Positions 36,821-44,827 of a stretch of 64,000 bases of DNA are shown here, in pieces. Numbering within the stretch: the stretch's first letter is position 1; every line of letters begins with the position of its first letter. The position numbers and the translations under genes are program-made. Where the stretch lies: positions 124,001-188,000 of the forward strand of contig CAYPOD010000001.1 in NCBI GenBank assembly GCA_964412375.1, in the 5' to 3' direction. The notes under the pieces are model-generated. The model was not told where the DNA came from and did no database searches. It saw only the letters and a program-made list of their open reading frames with translations. The stretch comes from CADEDV01 sp964412375 (GTDB taxonomy: Bacteria > Bacteroidota > Bacteroidia > Chitinophagales > Chitinophagaceae).

Positions 36821-37798
36821 ATGAAAATCAGTGTTGGCATAATCGGGGGAGCAGGTTATACCGGAGGTGAATTGATCCGCTTACTGATCAATCATCCGCA
36901 TGTATCTGTTTCTTTTATACATAGCCGCAGCAATGCCGGCAAACCGGTACACTCTGTTCACCAGGATCTGCTGGGGGAAACGGAACTGCAATTCACCGAT
37001 CAGATGAACGACAACATAGATTTACTATTTCTTTGTCTTGGCCATGGTGAGTCAAAGAAATTCCTGTCAGAAAATAAAATCCCGGCCAACATCAAGATTA
37101 TTGACTTAGCGAATGACTTCCGCTTAAATCAACATTCGAAATTGGAGAATCGGAAATTCATTTACGGTTTACCAGAACTGAACAGAGATAAGATCAAAAC
37201 GGCAAGCAATATTGCGAATCCAGGATGTTTTGCCACAACCATTCAGCTGGGATTACTGCCGCTGGCAAAGGCGGGTTTGCTCGACGAAGTTTATACCACT
37301 GGTATCACCGGTTCAACAGGTGCAGGGCAATCACTGACACAGACATCTCATTTCAGTTGGCGGGCTAATAATATCCAGGCTTATAAAACACTTACGCACC
37401 AGCACCTGGGCGAGATCGGCGAATCACTTTTGCAGTTACAGCCAGACAGTCAAATTGAATTGAATTTTGTCCCCTGGAGAGGTGATTTCACACGAGGCAT
37501 TTTTATCAGCTCTACTATTCATTGTGAACTGAGCCTGGAAGAGATAAAAAAATTGTTCAGGGATTTTTACAAAGGCCATCCTTTTACCCATGTGAGTAAT
37601 GAACCTATTTTTCTGAAACAGGTAGTGAATACCAACAAAGCTGTTATTCACCTGGAAAAAGCAGGCAGCAAACTGGTTGTGCATTCCGCAGCCGATAATT
37701 TGTTAAAAGGCGCCAGCGGCCAGGCTGTTCAAAATATGAACCTCCTATTCGGGCTGGATGAAACAACCGGGTTAAAACTCAAACCTACCGGTTTCTGA
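36821..37798 (+). CDS. argC: N-acyl-gamma-glutamyl-phosphate reductase
   Basis: The 325-residue enzyme reduces the acyl-glutamyl phosphate to the semialdehyde with NADPH. The Rossmann motif VGIIGGAGYTGGELIRLL and the catalytic Cys136 in SNIANPGCFATTIQLGLLPL identify it, with GSTGAGQS and SWRANNIQAYKTLTHQHLGEI downstream. The length is normal. It is separated by only 2 bp from the DUF1343 gene. Confidence 0.96.
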   Translation: MKISVGIIGGAGYTGGELIRLLINHPHVSVSFIHSRSNAGKPVHSVHQDLLGETELQFTDQMNDNIDLLFLCLGHGESKKFLSENKIPANIKIIDLANDFRLNQHSKLENRKFIYGLPELNRDKIKTASNIANPGCFATTIQLGLLPLAKAGLLDEVYTTGITGSTGAGQSLTQTSHFSWRANNIQAYKTLTHQHLGEIGESLLQLQPDSQIELNFVPWRGDFTRGIFISSTIHCELSLEEIKKLFRDFYKGHPFTHVSNEPIFLKQVVNTNKAVIHLEKAGSKLVVHSAADNLLKGASGQAVQNMNLLFGLDETTGLKLKPTGF

Positions 37799-37800
37799 CA

Positions 37801-38976
37801 ATGAAAAAGGATATGCTATATAAACTGGTCAGAAAAAGTGCATCTATCGGTTTATTGTGCAATCATTCCGCCTGGCGAACCACGGCAGGAAAATATACAT
37901 TCCAGTTGTTAGCAGAAACCGGTAAACTCAGCAAGCTTTTTGTTCCTGAACATGGGCTTTTTGGTGAACTGCAGGACCAGGTAAAACTGGATGATACTGC
38001 TATTTATAAGACCATCGCCGGAAGAGCAACAGTAATATCGTTATATAGCAACAATGAACATTCGCTGACAGCAAATGATGAACAACTTTCAGGTATTGAT
38101 ACATTGGTGGTGGATATACAGGATGCCGGATGCAGGTACTACACTTATATAACCACATTATATCTTCTTCTGCAAAAAATCAGCAACCTGAAACTGAGCA
38201 TAACCATCCTTGTGATAGACAAACCCAATCCGGCCGGCCGGCAGGTGGAAGGAACAAGAATGTCTGCTCACTTTTCTTCTTTTATCGGGCTGCAGGGATT
38301 ACCTCATCGTCACGGTCTGACCTTGGCTGAACTTTGCCGTTATTTCAAAAGCAAACTAAATGCAACATGGGAACTCATCATTGTACCTGTTGATGAAAAA
38401 AAACATGTATTTATTTCCCCATCACCGAATATTCCGACAATTAACACCTGTAAACTATACAGTGGCCAGTGTCTCTGGGAAGGCACTAACGTAAGTGAAG
38501 GACGCGGTACTACCCTGCCTTTTGAAACAACCGGTGCCCCTTTTATGAGCTGGGTGTTTGACGAAAGCTGGAACAGTAAAAAACATCCTGCATACAACAG
38601 CAGCTGCAGCATCAGGCCCATTCGATTTATACCAACATTCCATAAATATGCCGGAGAAGTATGCAATGGCATCCAACTGATGCTGCTTAAAAAGAACAGC
38701 TATCATTCACTGGCACATTCTTTACAGCTTATAAGATATTGCCGGGAAAGATCGGCTGCTTTTGCCTGGAGAGAAGGGAAATATGAAGCACTCAATGATG
38801 GCCGGGCTATTGACCTGTTGGTGGGTGATGTGACCCTGCTCGACTACCTTCATGGGAAAGACAACTGGAAAGAAGTGGCGACAAAAATGGCAGATGAAGA
38901 AACCGCCTGGATAAAAGAAGTAAATCCATTTTTAATATACAAATCCCGCTTAACTCAATTAAAATTGAATAAATGA
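37801..38976 (+). CDS. DUF1343/NamZ-like protein without signal peptide, inside the arginine operon
   Basis: The 391-residue protein matches the DUF1343 family, whose characterised member NamZ is an exo-beta-N-acetylmuramidase. Family motifs are KLFVPEHGLFGELQDQ, DTLVVDIQDAGCRYYTYITTLY, VIDKPNPAGRQVEGTRM, LPHRHGLTLAELCRYF, PSPNIPTINTCKLYSGQCLWEGTNVSEGRGTTLPFETTGAPF. Most relatives carry a signal peptide; this one begins MKKDMLYKLVRKSASIG and looks cytoplasmic. It lies 2 bp after argC and overlaps argD by 4 bp, so it is translated with the arginine genes. Its role there is unknown; recycling of cell-wall sugars or an unrelated hydrolase activity are both possible. Confidence 0.88.
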   Translation: MKKDMLYKLVRKSASIGLLCNHSAWRTTAGKYTFQLLAETGKLSKLFVPEHGLFGELQDQVKLDDTAIYKTIAGRATVISLYSNNEHSLTANDEQLSGIDTLVVDIQDAGCRYYTYITTLYLLLQKISNLKLSITILVIDKPNPAGRQVEGTRMSAHFSSFIGLQGLPHRHGLTLAELCRYFKSKLNATWELIIVPVDEKKHVFISPSPNIPTINTCKLYSGQCLWEGTNVSEGRGTTLPFETTGAPFMSWVFDESWNSKKHPAYNSSCSIRPIRFIPTFHKYAGEVCNGIQLMLLKKNSYHSLAHSLQLIRYCRERSAAFAWREGKYEALNDGRAIDLLVGDVTLLDYLHGKDNWKEVATKMADEETAWIKEVNPFLIYKSRLTQLKLNK

Positions 38977-40118
38977 ATCTTTTCGACGTTTATCCCCTTA
39001 ATGAAGTCACTATCGTGAAAGCCAAAGGCTCCTATGTGTGGGATGATAAAGGGGAGCAATATCTCGACCTATATGGCGGTCATGCCGTCATCAGCATCGG
39101 ACACACCCATCCGCATTGGGTGAAAAGAATTGAAGAACAACTGGAGAAAATTGCTTTTTATTCCAATTCTATCAGAATTCCTTTACAGGACGAACTGGCC
39201 CGCAAACTAGGAAAGGTTTCAGGCAAGGAAGATTACCAGCTGTTTCTTTGTAACAGTGGCGCCGAAGCCAATGAAAATGCATTAAAACTGGCATCCTTTC
39301 ACAATGGAAGAAAAAAAATAATTGCTTTCAGCAAATCTTTTCACGGAAGAACATCACTGGCTGTATCCGTAACAGATAATAAAAATTATATCGCTCCTGT
39401 CAATGAAACGGACAACGTCATTTTTCTTCCCTTCAACGACGAAAAAGCTTTGGAAGAATGTTTTGGGCAGCAGGGAAATGAAATTTCTTCTGTGATCATT
39501 GAAGGAATACAAGGAGTGGGCGGCATCAACGTGGCGGATGATTCATTTTTGAAAAAGATCCGCTCCCTCTGTGATGAACATGGTGCCGTTTATATTGCCG
39601 ACAGTGTGCAATGCGGCTATGGCCGGAGCGGAAAGTTCTTTAGTCATGATTTTGCAGGTGTGAATGCAGACATTTATACAATGGCCAAAGGGATGGGTAA
39701 TGGTTTCCCGGTGGCGGGTATCATCATAGCACCTCACATTAAACCCAAACATTTCCAGCTGGGAACAACTTTCGGCGGCAATCACCTGGCTTGTGCTGCT
39801 GCATTGGCCGTGCTGGAAATAATTGAAGAAGAAAAACTGATGGGCAATGCCGTCATGGTAGGAAAATATTTAAGGGATCAGCTCGACGAAATACCACATC
39901 TTAAGAATGTTCGTGGCCGTGGGTTGATGATCGGTTTTGATGTGACGGAAGAATTAAAAGACCTGAAAAAGAATTTACTCTGGAACCAGAAGATATTTAC
40001 CGGTGAGGCAAAACCAAATGTTATCAGGTTGCTGCCATCACTGGCTTTGAAAAAAAGAGATGCAGAACAATTTATTGACAGTATAAAAGAAGAGATCGGC
40101 TTATTGCAAACCGTATAA
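38973..40118 (+). CDS. argD: N-acylornithine aminotransferase
   Basis: The 381-residue PLP enzyme makes N-acylornithine from the semialdehyde and glutamate. Class-III aminotransferase features are LYGGHAVISIGHTHPHW, LFLCNSGAEANENALKLAS, VIIEGIQGVGGI, ADSVQCGYGRSGKFF and the Schiff-base Lys in YTMAKGMGNGFPVAGI. The family can use acetyl- or succinyl-ornithine; the sequence does not decide which. It overlaps the preceding gene by 4 bp. Confidence 0.95.
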   Translation: MNLFDVYPLNEVTIVKAKGSYVWDDKGEQYLDLYGGHAVISIGHTHPHWVKRIEEQLEKIAFYSNSIRIPLQDELARKLGKVSGKEDYQLFLCNSGAEANENALKLASFHNGRKKIIAFSKSFHGRTSLAVSVTDNKNYIAPVNETDNVIFLPFNDEKALEECFGQQGNEISSVIIEGIQGVGGINVADDSFLKKIRSLCDEHGAVYIADSVQCGYGRSGKFFSHDFAGVNADIYTMAKGMGNGFPVAGIIIAPHIKPKHFQLGTTFGGNHLACAAALAVLEIIEEEKLMGNAVMVGKYLRDQLDEIPHLKNVRGRGLMIGFDVTEELKDLKKNLLWNQKIFTGEAKPNVIRLLPSLALKKRDAEQFIDSIKEEIGLLQTV

Positions 40119-40128
40119 GTAGACAAAA

Positions 40129-41085
40129 ATGAAAAATTTTGTTTCTGTTCAGGATGTTAGTAATATAGATTCGCTGGTGCAAAAAGCACTGGCCTATAAA
40201 GCTGATCCTTTTAAAGACAAAAAACTCGGCGCCAATAAACGTATCGGCTGCTTGTTCCTGAACCCGAGTATGCGTACAAGACTGAGCACACAGATCGCTG
40301 CTCAAAATCTCGGCATGGAAGCAATTGTTTTTAATGTAGGCAGCGAGGGCTGGATGCTGGAATTTGAAGAAGAAGCCATCATGAGCGGCAATACTGTAGA
40401 GCATGTGAAAGATGCTGCCCCCATTCTCGGAAAATATTTTGATATTCTGGCCATCCGCACATTCCCTTCTCTTAAAAACCGGGAAGACGATTACAGTGAA
40501 TTATATATAAAACAGTTTATCAAATATGCCGGCGTACCCATAGTAAGCCTCGAAAGCGCAACGCTGCACCCATTGCAATCGCTGACCGATATTATTACAA
40601 TTACTGAATCATTTAAAGAAAACAGAAAGCCAAAGATCGTTCTTACATGGGCGCCGCATGTAAAACCTCTCCCGCAATGCGTAGCCAACAGTTTTTCTCA
40701 ATGGGTCAATGCATGGGGCAAAGCTGATTTTGTCATAACGCATCCGGAAGACTATGAGCTGAGTGAAGAATTCACGAAAGGGGCTTCAATTACCTATAAC
40801 CAGGATGATGCGCTGAAAGATGCCGATTTTGTTTACGTCAAGAACTGGAGCACTTACAACGATTATGGCAAAATCTATGAAAGCGATCCGAAATGGATGC
40901 TGACAAATAAGAAACTTGAACAGACCAACCAGGCAAAAGTGATGCATTGCCTGCCGGTGAGAAGGAACGTGGAGCTGAGTGATGAAGTGCTGGACGGACC
41001 AAACAACCTGGTAACACAGGAAGCCTCAAACAGGGTGTGGGCAGCCCAGGCAGTGCTATCTGAAATACTAAGCCCCATCCCTTGA
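40129..41085 (+). CDS. argF': N-acylornithine carbamoyltransferase (probably N-succinylornithine type)
   Basis: The 318-residue enzyme is the Bacteroidota/Xanthomonas-type transcarbamylase that acts on acylated ornithine. The carbamoyl-phosphate loop is NPSMRTRLSTQIAAQNLG; HPLQSLTD and the C-terminal HCLPVRRNVELSDEVLDG complete the site. Residue 90 is Val (SGNTVEHVK). From memory of the family literature, Glu at this place marks acetylornithine enzymes and Pro (B. fragilis) marks succinylornithine enzymes, and Val behaves like Pro. The last residues (LSPIP) and the stop codon are encoded by a GC-rich repeat (41073-41092), so the C-terminus may have been altered. Confidence 0.93.
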   Translation: MKNFVSVQDVSNIDSLVQKALAYKADPFKDKKLGANKRIGCLFLNPSMRTRLSTQIAAQNLGMEAIVFNVGSEGWMLEFEEEAIMSGNTVEHVKDAAPILGKYFDILAIRTFPSLKNREDDYSELYIKQFIKYAGVPIVSLESATLHPLQSLTDIITITESFKENRKPKIVLTWAPHVKPLPQCVANSFSQWVNAWGKADFVITHPEDYELSEEFTKGASITYNQDDALKDADFVYVKNWSTYNDYGKIYESDPKWMLTNKKLEQTNQAKVMHCLPVRRNVELSDEVLDGPNNLVTQEASNRVWAAQAVLSEILSPIP

Positions 41086-41092
41086 AGAGGGG
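41073..41092. repeat. GC-rich repeat left of the DUF559 segment
   Basis: CCCCATCCCTTGAAGAGGGG overlaps the stop codon of argF'. It resembles, in opposite orientation, the elements at 41519-41536 and 41658-41675. Confidence 0.7.
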
Positions 41093-41118
41093 CCAGTAAG
41101 ACTCCTAAAGCTGAGACC

Positions 41119-42360
41119 ATGAAAGAAAACATGTATTATGGAGCAAGCAATTTAATTTTTCAGAAAGCTGAAGAGTTAAGGAGTCGTATGACCCCCGCTG
41201 AAGAAATTCTCTGGAAACATATTCATATTAATGAATGGAAACTAAAATTCAGAAGGCAGCACCCTATATGGAATTATATTGCTGATTTTTATTGCCATAA
41301 GATCAAACTCGTTATTGAGCTTGACGGAGGAATTCACGAACTTGATGAAGTAAAAGAAAATGACTTAATCCGGGAACAGCACTTAAAAGAATTCGGACTT
41401 ACTGTACTACGCTTTAAAAATGAAGATGTTTTTAAAAACATTAACTACGTCCTAAACAAAATTTCAGAAACTGTCAACCAACTCAATATTGCCAATTTAA
41501 ATAAAGAGGCTCTTAACACCCTTTCGGGGGACGGGGACAGGCAAAAGCTCTATGTCATTAAGATTGGGGGCAATATCATTGACGATGTTGAAAAACTTTC
41601 CGAATTCCTGAAACAGTTTGCAGAAATTTTTCAACCGCCACCAGGCACCCCTGATCACCCCTTTAGGGGACGGGGGCTTCTGGTACATGGTGGCGGCAAG
41701 CTTGCAACAAGACTTGCGGAAAAGCTGGGAATAGAACAACAATTGGTTGATGGCAGAAGAATTACAGATGCCGAAACGCTCAGGATCGTTACAATGGTCT
41801 ATGCGGGTTTTATTAATAAAAACATAGTAGCGCAATTGCAGGCTAACCATTGCAATGCCATTGGTCTTAGCGGTGCTGATGGTAATGCTGTTCTTGCACA
41901 TAAGCGGCAACACCCTGTTCTCGATTATGGTTTTGTTGGTGATGTGGATGGGGTGAATACAGTGCTGCTGAAAAATTTACTCGAACAAAATATTTCTATC
42001 GTTTTTGCACCTATCACTCACGACAAGCAGGGACAGTTGCTGAATACCAATGCCGACACCATTGCACAGGAATTGGCCAAAGCGATGAGCAGCGGCTATG
42101 ATGTCGAACTGGTCTATTCTTTTGAAAAAAAGGGTGTGCTGCTCGATGTGAACGACGAAAATTCCTTAATCAGGAAGCTGGATCGCAGGTATTTTGAAGA
42201 ATTGAAAACGGAATCCAGAATATTTGCAGGAATGCTTCCTAAATTAGAAAATGCATTTACTGCACTGAATAACGGGATAAGTAAAGTGATCATCGGCAAT
42301 GCCGAAAACCTGGATGAGCTGATCCAGGGAAACTCCGGCACAAGTATCGTCAATGAGTAA
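41119..42360 (+). CDS. argB: DUF559 endonuclease-like domain fused to N-acylglutamate kinase
   Basis: The 413-residue product is a fusion. Residues 1 to about 125 are a DUF559 domain of the Vsr-like/PD-(D/E)xK group: RSRMTPAEEILW, FRRQHPIWNYIADFYC, KLVIELDGGIHELDEV and GLTVLRFKNEDV. A short linker (NTLSGDGDRQK) leads to a complete kinase: LYVIKIGGNIIDD, LLVHGGGKLATRLAEKLG, DGRRITDAETLRIVTMVYAG, NAIGLSGADGNAVL, NTNADTIAQELA, and KLENAFTAL with a GTSIV ending. No in-frame ATG, GTG or TTG lies in the linker, so ArgB can only be made as the fusion unless RNA or protein processing intervenes. ArgB also carries a repeat-coded insertion (PPPGTPDHPFRGRG). It overlaps the next gene by 8 bp. Confidence 0.93.
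   Translation: MKENMYYGASNLIFQKAEELRSRMTPAEEILWKHIHINEWKLKFRRQHPIWNYIADFYCHKIKLVIELDGGIHELDEVKENDLIREQHLKEFGLTVLRFKNEDVFKNINYVLNKISETVNQLNIANLNKEALNTLSGDGDRQKLYVIKIGGNIIDDVEKLSEFLKQFAEIFQPPPGTPDHPFRGRGLLVHGGGKLATRLAEKLGIEQQLVDGRRITDAETLRIVTMVYAGFINKNIVAQLQANHCNAIGLSGADGNAVLAHKRQHPVLDYGFVGDVDGVNTVLLKNLLEQNISIVFAPITHDKQGQLLNTNADTIAQELAKAMSSGYDVELVYSFEKKGVLLDVNDENSLIRKLDRRYFEELKTESRIFAGMLPKLENAFTALNNGISKVIIGNAENLDELIQGNSGTSIVNE
41519..41536. repeat. GC-rich repeat at the DUF559-ArgB junction
   Basis: The reverse complement reads CCCCGTCCCCCGAAAGGG, matching the left-hand element at 41073 in opposite orientation. It encodes most of the linker between the two domains. Confidence 0.7.
41658..41675. 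repeat. GC-rich repeat inserted inside the ArgB domain
   Basis: CCCCTTTAGGGGACGGGG is the third copy of this element family and has the same orientation as 41519. It encodes an insertion ahead of the conserved LLVHGGGK motif, where ArgB proteins usually have a short turn. Confidence 0.7.
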
Positions 42361-43423
42361 AGAACTACACATATTACAGGCCGACATAATGGAACTGCTG
42401 AAAGAATTGATCGCCACTCCATCATTCAGCAGAGAAGAGGATAAAACTGCGGCAATGATCGGTAAATTCTTTGCTACACGCAGCATTCCGGCCAGCCGGG
42501 TGGGCAATAACATATTTGCCCTGAATAAATATTTTGATGAAAAAAAACCTACGCTGCTGCTCAATTCGCATCACGACACGGTAAAACCGAATCCACAATA
42601 CAGCAAAGACCCGTTCATGCCCGTTATTGAAGACGGAAAAATATTTGGACTGGGAAGTAATGATGCAGGCGGCAGCCTGGTTTCACTTATAGCCTGTTTT
42701 CTTTATTATTATGACATAGCGGATCTGAAATACAATATTGTTTTTGCTGCCACTGCCGAAGAAGAAATCAGTGGTGCAGGCGGCATAGAATATACCTTGC
42801 CCTATTTACCAAAAATAGATTGCGCCATCGTTGGTGAACCAACGAAAATGCAAATGGCAGTTGCCGAAAGAGGATTGATGGTCTTGGATTGTACGAGCAA
42901 TGGCAAAGCAGGTCATGCTGCCAGGAATGAAGGAGAAAATGCAATATATAAAGCATTACAGGATATCAACTGGATGATTCAGTATGAATTTTCTAAAGTA
43001 TCTGATTTACTGGGAAAAACTAAAATGAGTGTCACTGTTATCGAAACAGAAAATAAAGCGCATAATGTAGTACCTGCACAATGCAAATTTGTGGTGGACT
43101 GCCGGGTGAATGAGTTATACAGTTTTGAAGAAGTCATTGAAATCATTAAGTCAAATGTTCAATGTGAAGTAAACCCGAGAAGCACACGTCTTCGTTCTAC
43201 CTCTATTGCATTGGATCATCCGCTGGTGAAAGCAGGACTACATCTTGGCAGATCTTATTACGGCTCACCCACCACATCGGATAAAGCTTTAATGCCCTTT
43301 CCGGCGCTGAAAATAGGTCCGGGAGATTCTGCCCGCAGTCATACCGCAGATGAGTATATTTATATTGAAGAGATAAAAGGAGGGATTGACCTGTACATAA
43401 AACTTCTCAACCAGTTGCTATGA
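42353..43423 (+). CDS. M20-family deacylase, ArgE-like
   Basis: The 356-residue zinc hydrolase probably removes the acyl group from acylcitrulline or acylornithine. M20 features are LLLNSHHDTVKPNPQYSKDPF (first metal ligands), GLGSNDAGGSLVSLIA, FAATAEEEISGAGGIEYTL (catalytic Glu-Glu), AIVGEPTKMQMAVAERG and the dimerisation segment GKAGHAARNEGENAIYKAL. Its position between argB and argH supports the arginine role. The argF' type enzyme makes acylcitrulline, so a deacylase at this step is required. It overlaps argH by 4 bp. Confidence 0.92.
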   Translation: MSKELHILQADIMELLKELIATPSFSREEDKTAAMIGKFFATRSIPASRVGNNIFALNKYFDEKKPTLLLNSHHDTVKPNPQYSKDPFMPVIEDGKIFGLGSNDAGGSLVSLIACFLYYYDIADLKYNIVFAATAEEEISGAGGIEYTLPYLPKIDCAIVGEPTKMQMAVAERGLMVLDCTSNGKAGHAARNEGENAIYKALQDINWMIQYEFSKVSDLLGKTKMSVTVIETENKAHNVVPAQCKFVVDCRVNELYSFEEVIEIIKSNVQCEVNPRSTRLRSTSIALDHPLVKAGLHLGRSYYGSPTTSDKALMPFPALKIGPGDSARSHTADEYIYIEEIKGGIDLYIKLLNQLL

Positions 43424-44775
43424 AACTCTGGCAAAAAGATAAAACTTCACTGGCCGAAGTGGAAAAATTCACGGTAGGAAATGACCGTGAGTTTGATCTG
43501 CAATTAGCTCCCTTTGATATTCTTGGCAGCATTGCCCATACCATCATGCTGGAATCTGTCGGGCTGCTTACAAAAGAAGAAAAAGAGGTGCTGATAAAAG
43601 AGCTAAGAGCCATTTACCAAACGACTCTACCCACTCACCCCCCGATAGCTATCGGGGCACCATTCACTATTCACCCTGATGTTGAAGACATCCACTCACA
43701 GATAGAACTGCTGCTCACTCAAAAGCTCGGTGATGTTGGCAAAAAAATTCACAGTGCCCGCAGCCGTAATGACCAGGTGCTGATAGACATAAAACTTTTT
43801 CTACGTAATGAACTGGAAGAATCAGTGAAGGCTATACATTCCCTTTTTGATCTATTACAATCACAAAGTGAAAAATATAAAGAGTATCTGTTACCTGGTT
43901 ATACTCATCTGCAATTAGCCATGCCGTCTTCATTCGGTTTGTGGTTCGGTGCATACGCTGAAAGCCTGGTAGATGATGTGACCACAATCAAAGCAGCTTA
44001 TGACGTAGTGAATAAAAACCCCCTCGGTTCTGCAGCCGGTTATGGTTCTTCTTTTCCCATCAACAGAAAATTGACAACAGAGTTGCTCGGCTTTGATGAC
44101 CTGAACTATAATGTAGTGTATGCACAGATGGGAAGGGGCAAAGCAGAACGTATCGTGGCACAGTCGCTGGCAAATGTGGCGGACACCCTTGCCCGCCTCA
44201 GCATGGATGCCTGCCTGTACCTTAATCAGAATTTTGGTTTTATCTCTTTTCCGGCAGAGCTCACCACCGGCAGCAGCATCATGCCGCATAAAAAAAACCC
44301 GGATGTGTTTGAACTGATCCGCAGTCATTGCAACCGCATCAAAGCCCTGCCCAACGAGATCATGCTGATGACTACCAACCTTCCTTCGGGTTATCACCGC
44401 GACCTGCAATTACTGAAAGAGCATTTATTCCCGGCTTTCAAAACATTAAAAGATTGTATTGAGATGGCCGGACTGATGTTATCCAACATTGAAATAAAGA
44501 AAGATATTCTGGATGATGAAAAATATAAGTACCTGTTCAGTGTGGAAGAAGTAAATAAATTAGTGAATACCGGGATTCCTTTTCGTGATGCCTATAAAAA
44601 AGTGGGATTAGATATAGAAGCCGGCCAATTCAACCCTGATACCAGTCTTCATCATACACACGAAGGAAGTATGGGCAACCTGTGCACGGCCGAGATAAAA
44701 AGAATGATGGATGAGGTTATTACTTCTTTTGATTTTCACCGAGTGCAAGTTCAAATGGACAAGCTGCTCCGGTAA
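43420..44775 (+). CDS. argH: Argininosuccinate lyase with a repeat-coded insertion
   Basis: The 451-residue enzyme releases arginine and fumarate in the last step. The fumarase/lyase signature TTGSSIMPHKKNPDVFELIRSHCNR is intact, as are KIHSARSRNDQVLID and PGYTHLQLAMPSSFGLWFGAYAE. Between AIYQTT and DVEDIHSQIE it carries LPTHPPIAIGAPFTIHP, part of which is coded by an 18-bp perfect palindrome (43640-43657). This loop is variable in the family, so function is probably kept. It is the last gene of the operon. Confidence 0.95.
   Translation: MKLWQKDKTSLAEVEKFTVGNDREFDLQLAPFDILGSIAHTIMLESVGLLTKEEKEVLIKELRAIYQTTLPTHPPIAIGAPFTIHPDVEDIHSQIELLLTQKLGDVGKKIHSARSRNDQVLIDIKLFLRNELEESVKAIHSLFDLLQSQSEKYKEYLLPGYTHLQLAMPSSFGLWFGAYAESLVDDVTTIKAAYDVVNKNPLGSAAGYGSSFPINRKLTTELLGFDDLNYNVVYAQMGRGKAERIVAQSLANVADTLARLSMDACLYLNQNFGFISFPAELTTGSSIMPHKKNPDVFELIRSHCNRIKALPNEIMLMTTNLPSGYHRDLQLLKEHLFPAFKTLKDCIEMAGLMLSNIEIKKDILDDEKYKYLFSVEEVNKLVNTGIPFRDAYKKVGLDIEAGQFNPDTSLHHTHEGSMGNLCTAEIKRMMDEVITSFDFHRVQVQMDKLLR
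43640..43657. repeat. Perfect palindrome within argH
   Basis: CCCCGATAGCTATCGGGG is an 18-bp perfect palindrome read in frame as the PIAIG part of ArgH. It resembles REP-like palindromes that I recall from Bacteroidota genomes. Confidence 0.8.
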
Positions 44776-44827
44776 TATACCGTATTGCGGGTATAACTAC
44801 TTTTATGTTACTTCTTATCTTAAAGGC

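Noticed and set aside
44711..44827. Upstream start for the propeller protein
   Set aside because: It overlaps argH and would place an unrelated stretch before a normal signal peptide at 44828.
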